Positions 1 through 6,136 of a stretch of DNA of 9,968 nt are shown one piece after another. This DNA comes from Planctomycetaceae bacterium (GTDB taxonomy: Bacteria; Planctomycetota; Planctomycetia; Pirellulales; Pirellulaceae): NCBI GenBank assembly GCA_003455945.1, contig DMPQ01000100.1, positions 9,321 through 19,288 of the forward strand, given 5' to 3'. The notes beneath the pieces were generated by a model. That model was given only the letters and a program-made list of their open reading frames with translations, made no database searches and had not been told where the DNA came from. A program made the position numbers and the translations under genes. Within the stretch, counting starts at the first letter, position 1. The number at the start of each line of letters is the position of its first letter.

Positions 1-263
1 GCACCGGCGCGTCCCGGCGGAAGCGGCTGCGGGTTGATCGCTCCGGCGCGTCCCGGCGGCAGAGGCTGCGGATTGATCGCCCGGCCCCCGAAGAGCGAGC
101 GAACGAAGCTGGCGAGATCGAAGAACGCCCAGTCGTCGGAGGTCGCCGCCGCGACCGAAGCGACCGACCTTATCGGACCGGCGGCGCGGACCGAGGTGGC
201 CTCTCCCATGGCCATGACCAGCACCAGTCCGAGCATTCCGCTTCGCCACGAAGTTCGATTCAT
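1..263 (-). CDS. Secreted repeat protein of unknown function, 3' end beyond the window
   Basis: The first 87 codons of a gene read leftward from an ATG at 263 and run off the left edge. The start is supported by a Shine-Dalgarno-like GGGAG at 272-276, 8 nt upstream, and by a signal peptide. That peptide has a basic N-terminus (Arg3, Arg7), a hydrophobic core at about residues 10-19 and a likely cleavage region around the Val-Arg-Ala-Ala of residues 25-28. The mature part begins with a short Ala/Ser/Val stretch. A more hydrophobic segment containing DDWAFFDLASFVRSLFGG (residues 43-60) follows, and then tandem copies of INPQPLPPGRAGA (from residues 63 and 76). I do not recognise a characterised family. 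The Pro/Gly/Arg repeat looks like an extended or polyproline-II region. The gene lies 158 nt downstream of an ECF sigma gene on the same strand and may share its transcript or be its target, but that is inference from position only. Confidence 0.72.
   Translation of the reverse strand, partial: MNRTSWRSGMLGLVLVMAMGEATSVRAAGPIRSVASVAAATSDDWAFFDLASFVRSLFGGRAINPQPLPPGRAGAINPQPLPPGRAG
4..81 (-). repeat. Tandem 39-bp coding repeat (13 residues, INPQPLPPGRAGA)
   Basis: Two adjacent 39-bp units, 4-42 and 43-81, differ at only four positions. They are in frame and encode successive INPQPLPPGRAGA units of the secreted protein. The first bases of the window fit the end of the GRAGA portion, so further copies may lie beyond the left edge. 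The near-identity at DNA level suggests recent duplication by slippage or unequal crossover. Confidence 0.85.
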
Positions 264-302
264 CAGATCGACTCCCGAGATGCGCGCTGCGGGGATCGAG
301 CC

Positions 303-321
303 GCTCGGCAACCTGCCGAGC
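303..321. other. Perfect 8-bp hairpin in the sigma / secreted-protein gap
   Basis: GCTCGGCA (303-310) and TGCCGAGC (314-321) are perfect inverted repeats separated by 3 nt. On the minus strand the hairpin would sit in the leader of the secreted repeat protein, about 40 nt before its start, and downstream of the sigma gene stop. No T-run follows on either strand, so it is not a standard intrinsic terminator. It could pause transcription, stabilise the RNA 3' end or be a protein-binding site. Confidence 0.5.
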
Positions 322-354
322 CGGAGGTCGTTCCCTTCTCGACGACATGCGAAA

Positions 355-370
355 GCGATCGAGAGATCGC
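355..370. other. Perfect 6-bp hairpin with a 4-nt loop
   Basis: GCGATC (355-360) and GATCGC (365-370) flank a 4-nt loop, GAGA on the plus strand and TCTC on the minus strand. It lies in the same 158-nt gap as the 303-321 hairpin, 33 nt from it. GATCG words are common throughout this window, so a chance origin is more likely than for the larger hairpin. Confidence 0.3.
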
Positions 371-421
371 GCAACACCTTTCCCGAAATTTCTTCTCGCG
401 GGTACCGCAGGGAAACGGGCC

Positions 422-943
422 TCAGTTCCCCGCGTCGCCGGTAATGTCTCCCGCGATCCGGATCTGGAGCCAGCCGCGGGCGTACCGCCACATCCGATCG
501 GCGGTCGAGGCCGAGACGCCGAGTGCCTGAGCCGCTTCGTCGGACGACAGGCCGCCGAAGAATCGCAACTCGACCAACCGCGCGTGATCGGGGCGTTCGA
601 GCGCCATGTCGCCGAGCGCCTCGTCCAACGCCAGGAGTTCCTCGCTCCGCTCCGGCTGGGCGACATCGTCGAGCGTTTCTCCTGGCGTTCCACCGCCGCG
701 TTTCGCCGCGCCGCGGCGCCGTGCATGATCGACCAGGATCCGGCGCATGCAGACGGCGGCCAGCCGCAGGAAGTGGTTCCGGTCGTTCCAGACGACCGAG
801 CCGGCGGCGAGTCGCGCCCAGGCTTCATGAACGAGCGCGGTCGGGCTGAGCGAATGTCCCGCCGATTCGCTCGCCATGCGGCGAGCCGCCAAGCGGCGCA
901 GTTCGTCATAGACCGCTTCGAGCGGATCGGGCTCGTCGCTCAT
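422..943 (-). CDS. ECF-type RNA polymerase sigma factor, N-terminally short (TIGR02999 / Sigma70_ECF type)
   Basis: This 173-residue protein should bind core RNA polymerase and direct it to a dedicated promoter set. Sigma region 2 runs from VYDELRRLAARRM (residues 11-23) through TALVHEAWARL (35-45), VCMRRILVDHARR (64-76) and GAAKRGGG. Region 4, with its helix-turn-helix, follows from LALDEALGDMALERPDHARLVELRFFGGLS (104-133) to DEAAQALGVSASTADRMW (135-152). The family normally has about 15-25 residues before the VYDELRR motif, forming an extra helix. Here only MSDEPDPLEA precedes it, and no in-frame ATG, GTG or TTG is available further upstream. I chose the ATG at 943 over the GTG at 946 because GAGGAG (949-954) lies 5 nt before the ATG but only 2 nt before the GTG. 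The ATG overlaps the kinase stop codon (TGATG), so translation is probably coupled. No anti-sigma gene is visible, and the kinase is the likely regulator by position. Confidence 0.9.
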   Translation of the reverse strand: MSDEPDPLEAVYDELRRLAARRMASESAGHSLSPTALVHEAWARLAAGSVVWNDRNHFLRLAAVCMRRILVDHARRRGAAKRGGGTPGETLDDVAQPERSEELLALDEALGDMALERPDHARLVELRFFGGLSSDEAAQALGVSASTADRMWRYARGWLQIRIAGDITGDAGN

Positions 944-954
944 CACCGCTCCTC
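941..954 (-). promoter_or_regulatory. Coupled stop/start junction with ribosome binding site
   Basis: On the minus strand the kinase stop TGA (945-943) shares its A with the ATG of the downstream sigma gene (943-941), giving TGATG. GAGGAG (954-949) lies inside the last kinase codons, 5 nt before the ATG. This is a classical arrangement for termination-reinitiation, which would tie sigma synthesis to kinase synthesis. A GTG at 946-944 gives an alternative 4-nt overlap but is too close to the binding site. Confidence 0.75.
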
Positions 955-3900
955 GCGAGGCGACTGGGGACTCGGCGCTCGATCCTTCGGTGCTCCCGGC
1001 GGTTCGCCGGTCGGCCGATCCGCCTTCGTGGGTCCTTCTTCGCCGAAGTCGTCGTTCGTCTCCCCGCGTGCCTCGCCCGACGCGGCGTTCGGATCGTCGA
1101 GTCGTTTCAGCAGATCTGCGGCATGCTGCAGACGATGGATGTGCTTGGGGTTAATCGAGGCGCGGCGATCCGACACGCCGCGATATCCTTCCGTCAGTAA
1201 CACGGTCGCCTGGTCCCGTCGCCCCAGATCGAGCAGCACGCTCCCGCGCAGACTGCGACAGTACCACGCTCGCCAGTCGTTGGGATCGCGGGCTTCGAGA
1301 AGTCCGATCGCGCGCTCCAGCGTCGGATCGGCCTCGGTCAGCCGACCGAGGCGATAGAGACCGATTCCCAGCAAGCCGATGATTTCGCCGTCGATCGGCA
1401 GCGAGCGATCGTTCAGCTCGGTGACCTGACGATCGTACGCTTCCGCGAACTCGACCAGTTCGCGGATCAGTCCGGCCGACTCGAGGGTCGTGCAGGTCAC
1501 GGCAATCAGACGATCCGCATCGAGCACCGATGGCCGTGAGTACTTCGCGACTCGCATCGCCTCGAGCGACGACATCATCGCCGCACGAAACGCTTCGGTC
1601 CCCTCGTCGTTCCGTTGCAGCACGACAAGCATCGTGCCGCGGTGCTGATGAGCCCACGCCACCAGTCGATGCAGGTGATCGTCGTCAGGAAAGCGGTCCG
1701 ACAGCGCCGACCGAAGTGCGAGCAGCTGATCGTCGATCGCAAGCGACGCTTCCGGCTGGCCGATCTGAGACAACCGATAACCGATCTTAAGCACCGTATC
1801 GCTCAGATTGAGCAGCGTTTCGCGATCGGCTTCGGGCCAGGCCATCAGCTGCTCGACGATCGGCTCGACCTCGAGACCCATCGCCGCTGCTTCCTCCCCC
1901 TTCCCCTCGTCGGCCAGCGTCTGACAGAGATTGTGGACACTCCACGCCTGCTGCATGACGAACCGCGGCGATTCGGGACGTTCTCGACACAGACGACGAC
2001 GCAACTCCCTCACTTCTCCGAAGACCCGTCGCGCTTCGAAGCGATACCCCTGAGTTCTCAGCCTCCCCTCGGAAAACTGGTCGTACTCGTGCGCCAGACT
2101 CTCGAGAAAACCGACTCGACGGTCGTCTGCCGGAGCGATCCCATCGAAGGCGGCAACGGCAGCGCGAAAGTCGGCGATCCCCTCGTCGGTCCGCCGCAAC
2201 TCGAGCAGGACCCGCCCTCGATTGCGACGACTCCAAGCCACCTCTTCGGCCCTTCCGAGATCATCCGGTCGGGCAAGCAGCCGCTCGTCGCGAATCGTCA
2301 GCGCTTCGGTAAATCGAACGATCGCCTCGTCGAGTCGCTTCTCGCTGACCAGACGGTCTCCGTCGTCATGTCGCGTGCGAGCCGCTCGCTGGAGGACGTC
2401 GTCCCGTTCGGCTTCCTGTTCGGCCTGTCCCGAAAGTTCGAGCGCCAGCTGATCGAACATCTCGAGCGACTTAGCCAGTTCCTGCTCCGCCTCGGCCGAT
2501 CGCTTCGCCGAACGCAGCACGAGCGACAACATCCGCCTTCCTTCGGCGATCGCCACCCGATGCTCCGGACGTTCCGCTTCGGAGGCTTCGTCGAGCATGC
2601 GTCGTCGCGTCTCACCGGCTCGGACGAGCAGCGCCGCTGCCTCGTCGTATCGTGCCTGCTTCGTCAGCAGATCGGCCGCCAGTTCACGGTAGGCGGCGAT
2701 CGTTCGGAGATAGTCGGCTTGCGGTTCGAGAAGTTCGAGGTGCGTTTCGCGGTAGTCCGCGAGAGTCTGCAACGTCTCGATCAGCTCGTCGTCGCTCCCT
2801 CCGCCCGACGAGATCATTCGGGCCAGATCGTCCAGCCACCAGGCACGCAGCCGAATCGATTCCGGTTCGTCTCCGACCGACTCGCGCCATCGCTCGATGT
2901 CGGCCAGCGCCGATCGCAGATCCTGCACTCCGTCGGACAGCCGTCCGAGACGCTCGTAAGCCTTGGCACGTCGTTGGTGAGACGCGGCCCGGTTCTGCCA
3001 CAGATTTTCACCGCCGAAGTGTCGTATTTCGCCTCGCGCAGCTCGTCGCTGTGAAGCTTCCAGCGATCGGGTGTAGGCGTCGACCGCTTCCTCGGGGTGA
3101 TCGTTCTGCATCAGGACATCGCCGAGCGATCGATGGATCGCATCATCGTCGTACTGCAAACACGAAACATCGGGGAACTTCCCCCCCTGCAGTTCCTGCA
3201 CGATGTCGGCAGCTTGCCGAAGCGACTGCTCCGCTTCCTCACCGCGCTCGAGCTTCATCAGGACGATTCCCATCCGTTCCGAAACCTCGGCCATCAGGAT
3301 GCGAGGTTCGAGATCGTCCGGCTTCTCGGCCAACGCGAGTCGACAATCGTCCAAGAGGCGTCGTAGCCGCGCCACCGTCGTTTCGCTCGGCCCGAGCTCG
3401 TCCAGTCGGCGAGCCAGGTCCCAACGAATCGCCATGACGACGGCATGACTTCGCGAATCGTCCGGAAAGTCGCGGCGAATCCCTTCCGCCTCGGCCAGCG
3501 CGTTCTCGGTCAGTTCGATCGCCTCCGATTGGCGACCGAGATGGAACAGCGACTCGGCTCGGTTACGCATGGCCCAGACGATCTCGACTCGGGTGTCGAG
3601 ATCGCGAGTCGGATCGATCGTTCGTTCACGGAGCGTCGCCAGCAGTCGCCCCAGCGAGCGTTCGGCCGAGTCGTAGTCGCCCATCCGCATCTGCAGTTCG
3701 GTGATCCGCCAGTAGCCGCCGGTCTTCAGATCGGCTCCGGCCCTCCGGTCGTCGTCGATTTCAGCCAGTCGTTCGTAGATCTTCAGGACGCGATCGGTGA
3801 AGGCGAGCTGCTCGTCGGTCAACCGCGGCGATTGGGAGAGGAGCGATCGGACGACATCGCCGGTCACCGTATCGAGCGACTCGATCGCCTGACGGCGCGC

Positions 3901-5343
3901 CGCGATCGCCTTGGCTTCGTTCCGCTCGGCCCGCTCGCGTTCCTGCTCCGCTTCGCCGCGCAGCCGCTGCTCCTCGTTCCTCGCTGCGACCGCCTGACGT
4001 TCGGCGCGGATCGCGCGGTTCATCTGCCACAGACTGGCGATCAGACCGATCGCCAGGGACAGCAGCAGACCGACCGCGACCGTCACCTGGCGACGGTTGC
4101 GCCGCAGGAACTTGCCGAGCAGATAGCCGGCGGTCGGCGGACCGGCGAGGACCGGTTCGTCGGCCAGGTAGCGCCGGACCTCCATCGCCAACTGATTGGC
4201 CGTCTCGTAGCGTCGATTGCGATCCTTTTCGAGGCACTTGAGCACGATCCAGTCGAGGTCTCCGCGCAGGAGTCGCGCCAGTTTGGCCGGATCCGAACGT
4301 CGCGCCGCTGCGATCGTCGGCCTCGCGTCGGACGACGAAAGTCGTGTCGACGGCTTGCTCGGCTCCTCCTCGCGAATGATCCGGAGCATCTCGTCGATCG
4401 CCGCCTGTCTGAGACGCTGGCCGTCGAACGGCTTCATCCCCGACAGCAGTTCGTACAGGATGACGCCGAGCGCATAGATGTCGGCGCGAGTGTCGATGTC
4501 GTTCCCCGAGTAGCCGGCCTGTTCGGGAGCCATGTACTCGAGCGTGCCGACGACGGCGCCGAAGCGAGTCATCGTCGCCCCTTCGATCGAATTGCCGGCC
4601 AGCACCTTGGCGACGCCGAAGTCGATCACTTTGGGAACCGGCCGCCCGTCGATGACCGTCACCAGAATGTTCGCCGGCTTCAGATCGCGGTGGATCACCC
4701 CTTTCTGATGCGCATGCTGCACGGCCGAGCAGATCTGAGCGAACAGGTCCAGTCGCTCGGGAGTCGACAGCTTCGCCTCGTCGCAGTACTTCGTGAGCGG
4801 CAGTCCGTTCACCAGCTCCATCGCGAAGTACGGATGACCGCTCGGAGTCCGTCCGGCATCGAAGACCTTGGCGATGTTCGGGTGCTCCATCACCGCCAGC
4901 GCCTGACGCTCGTGCTCGAAACGAGCCAGGATCTCGCGCGAATCCATCCCCTGCTTGATCAGCTTAAGCGCCACCCGCCGCCGTACCGGTTCGCGCTGCT
5001 TCGCGACCCAGACGGTCCCCATTCCTCCTTCACCCAACGGCTCTTCGAGCTCGTAGGGTCCGATCACCGCACCCGGGCGCTCGACTCGCAAGACCTCGAT
5101 CGTCCGGTCGATCACGAAATCGTCGCTCGGCGAGACGACAGGAGAGCGCGGCGCGTCGAGCGCCTGCCGGAGTTCGTCGGGAGTCGGCGGGCGATCGAGC
5201 AGATGACTTCGCTCGCTCCCCTCGAGCAATCGTCTCAGTCGACGAGCCGCCATCGGGTCGCTTCGTTCGAGATCGGCCAGTTCTCGCTCGCGTTCTTCGA
5301 TCGTCAGGCTTGCCAGCCGCTCGAAGCGTTCTTCTTCGGACAT
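943..5343 (-). CDS. Transmembrane Ser/Thr protein kinase with C-terminal TPR region
   Basis: This 1466-residue Hanks-type kinase is predicted to phosphorylate Ser/Thr on cytoplasmic partners. The kinase domain spans about residues 97-392. It has the glycine loop GEGGMGTV (104-111), ATP-binding Lys127 in VALK, catalytic HRDLKPAN (Asp220), DFG (Asp241) and APEQ (272-275), so it should be active. A basic stretch (GKFLRRNRRQ) precedes one membrane helix at about 420-441. A charged Arg/Glu/Ala coiled coil follows (about 442-487), then about 900 residues of degenerate TPR helices, for example MRMGDYDSAERSLGRLL and LVSEKRLDEAIVRFTEAL. The last 45 residues are a Pro/Gly/acidic, probably disordered tail. 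I chose the ATG at 5343 rather than the GTG at 5403. MSEEERFERLASLTIEERERE resembles the usual N-terminus of planctomycete kinases and has GGGGGG 8 nt upstream, while the 20 extra residues do not look like folded protein. With one membrane helix, the TPR half should face the periplasm. A sigma gene lies 99 nt upstream and another overlaps downstream. The physiological signal and substrate are unknown. Confidence 0.93.
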   Translation of the reverse strand: MSEEERFERLASLTIEERERELADLERSDPMAARRLRRLLEGSERSHLLDRPPTPDELRQALDAPRSPVVSPSDDFVIDRTIEVLRVERPGAVIGPYELEEPLGEGGMGTVWVAKQREPVRRRVALKLIKQGMDSREILARFEHERQALAVMEHPNIAKVFDAGRTPSGHPYFAMELVNGLPLTKYCDEAKLSTPERLDLFAQICSAVQHAHQKGVIHRDLKPANILVTVIDGRPVPKVIDFGVAKVLAGNSIEGATMTRFGAVVGTLEYMAPEQAGYSGNDIDTRADIYALGVILYELLSGMKPFDGQRLRQAAIDEMLRIIREEEPSKPSTRLSSSDARPTIAAARRSDPAKLARLLRGDLDWIVLKCLEKDRNRRYETANQLAMEVRRYLADEPVLAGPPTAGYLLGKFLRRNRRQVTVAVGLLLSLAIGLIASLWQMNRAIRAERQAVAARNEEQRLRGEAEQERERAERNEAKAIAARRQAIESLDTVTGDVVRSLLSQSPRLTDEQLAFTDRVLKIYERLAEIDDDRRAGADLKTGGYWRITELQMRMGDYDSAERSLGRLLATLRERTIDPTRDLDTRVEIVWAMRNRAESLFHLGRQSEAIELTENALAEAEGIRRDFPDDSRSHAVVMAIRWDLARRLDELGPSETTVARLRRLLDDCRLALAEKPDDLEPRILMAEVSERMGIVLMKLERGEEAEQSLRQAADIVQELQGGKFPDVSCLQYDDDAIHRSLGDVLMQNDHPEEAVDAYTRSLEASQRRAARGEIRHFGGENLWQNRAASHQRRAKAYERLGRLSDGVQDLRSALADIERWRESVGDEPESIRLRAWWLDDLARMISSGGGSDDELIETLQTLADYRETHLELLEPQADYLRTIAAYRELAADLLTKQARYDEAAALLVRAGETRRRMLDEASEAERPEHRVAIAEGRRMLSLVLRSAKRSAEAEQELAKSLEMFDQLALELSGQAEQEAERDDVLQRAARTRHDDGDRLVSEKRLDEAIVRFTEALTIRDERLLARPDDLGRAEEVAWSRRNRGRVLLELRRTDEGIADFRAAVAAFDGIAPADDRRVGFLESLAHEYDQFSEGRLRTQGYRFEARRVFGEVRELRRRLCRERPESPRFVMQQAWSVHNLCQTLADEGKGEEAAAMGLEVEPIVEQLMAWPEADRETLLNLSDTVLKIGYRLSQIGQPEASLAIDDQLLALRSALSDRFPDDDHLHRLVAWAHQHRGTMLVVLQRNDEGTEAFRAAMMSSLEAMRVAKYSRPSVLDADRLIAVTCTTLESAGLIRELVEFAEAYDRQVTELNDRSLPIDGEIIGLLGIGLYRLGRLTEADPTLERAIGLLEARDPNDWRAWYCRSLRGSVLLDLGRRDQATVLLTEGYRGVSDRRASINPKHIHRLQHAADLLKRLDDPNAASGEARGETNDDFGEEGPTKADRPTGEPPGAPKDRAPSPQSPREER

Positions 5344-5400
5344 CACTGTCGCCCCCCGTCGGCAACTCGTTCCGCTCGTTCGGATCGGTGGTCTCAGGTT

Positions 5401-5426
5401 CACGATCGCCTTGGATCGGGATCGTG
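5401..5426. other. Hairpin between the first sigma gene and the kinase gene
   Basis: CACGATC (5401-5407) and GATCGTG (5420-5426) form a 7-bp inverted repeat with a 12-nt loop, inside the 99-nt gap between the sigma stop and the kinase ATG. On the minus strand the 3' arm of the hairpin contains the alternative GTG start (5403) and its loop contains the AAGG that could serve that start. If formed, the hairpin would hinder GTG use. There is no following T-run, so termination is unlikely; RNA processing or translational control is possible. Confidence 0.4.
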
Positions 5427-5442
5427 TGAGCCTGATCTCGAC

Positions 5443-6000
5443 TCAGTCGTCCCGCAGATCGGCCGCCAACCAGGCTCGACCGTAGGCCCACCAGCCGTCG
5501 GCGGTCCGCGGCGCGATGCCGAGCGTCTCGGCCGCTCGAGGAATCGTCATGCCGACGAAGAACCTCAGACGGATCAACTCCGCGACGTCCGGTCGTTCGG
5601 CCGCCAGGCGCTGCAACCCTTCGTCGAGCATCAGCAGGCGTTCGTCCTCGACCGCTGCAGCCGGATCGAACTCTCCCGCGTGTCGTTCGCGATCCCCTCC
5701 GCGTTTCGCCGCCCCGCGTCGCCGCGCGTGATCGACAAGGATCCGTCGCATCGCTTCGGCGGCGGCGCCGAAGAAATGCCGACGCCCCTGCCATCGTGGT
5801 CGATCCTGGTCACCGATCAGACGCAGGTAGGCCTCATGAACCAGCGCCGTGCCGTCCAGCGTATGAGCGGACGATTCCCGAGCCATCCGCGCGGCCGCCA
5901 TTCGACGCAGTTCGTCGTAGACCCTCGGCAGGATCGCCGCCGCCGCAAGCCGATCTCCGGCCGCCGCCGACTCGAGCAGCACCGAAAGTTCCTCGTCCAT
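5443..6000 (-). CDS. ECF-type RNA polymerase sigma factor, full length (TIGR02999 / Sigma70_ECF type)
   Basis: This 185-residue sigma factor has the complete family layout. An N-terminal helix with the usual AAAGDRLAAAAILP pattern (residues 12-25) leads into region 2: VYDELRRMAAARM (27-39), TALVHEAYLRL (51-61), RRHFFGAAAEAMRRILVDHARRR (73-95) and GAAKRGG. A variable linker (103-120) follows, then region 4: LDEGLQRLAAERPDVAELIRLRFF (125-148) and the helix-turn-helix from TIPRAAETLGIAPRTADGWW (152-171). The ATG at 6000 is preceded by GGGAGGA (6011-6017) at 10 nt; a closer ATG is out of frame. It shares the blocks VYDELRR, TALVHEA and MRRILVDHARRRGAAKRGG with the sigma gene beyond the kinase, so the two are paralogues, but the linkers and the DNA-recognition helices differ, suggesting different promoter preferences. 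It is the first gene of the sigma-kinase-sigma cluster. Control by the kinase is inferred from position only. Confidence 0.92.
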   Translation of the reverse strand: MDEELSVLLESAAAGDRLAAAAILPRVYDELRRMAAARMARESSAHTLDGTALVHEAYLRLIGDQDRPRWQGRRHFFGAAAEAMRRILVDHARRRGAAKRGGDRERHAGEFDPAAAVEDERLLMLDEGLQRLAAERPDVAELIRLRFFVGMTIPRAAETLGIAPRTADGWWAYGRAWLAADLRDD

Positions 6001-6136
6001 GGCGTCGACATCCTCCCGGATCGTCAGCGCAGGATCGAGCCGGAAGGCGTCAGGGAGAATGCGGAAAATCGACGATCCGAACCTTGCGACTCGGTTCGCC
6101 GAGCTCTTCGCAGCGAGCAGGAGCCGAAACGACAGC

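Noticed and set aside
4..81. CRISPR-like or non-coding repeat array
   Set aside because: The units are adjacent with no spacers and encode an in-frame 13-residue repeat.
264..421. Promoter for the secreted repeat protein
   Set aside because: TTGCGC and GGAAC-like words exist on the minus strand, but no properly spaced -10 partner is found.
1615..3054. 479-codon open frame on the plus strand
   Set aside because: It is antisense to the TPR region of the kinase and has no domain-like pattern.
6078..6098. CGAACC/GGTTCG inverted repeat as a terminator for the antiporter gene
   Set aside because: The stem is only 6 bp, the loop is 9 nt, and the nearest T-rich stretch is too far downstream on the minus strand.
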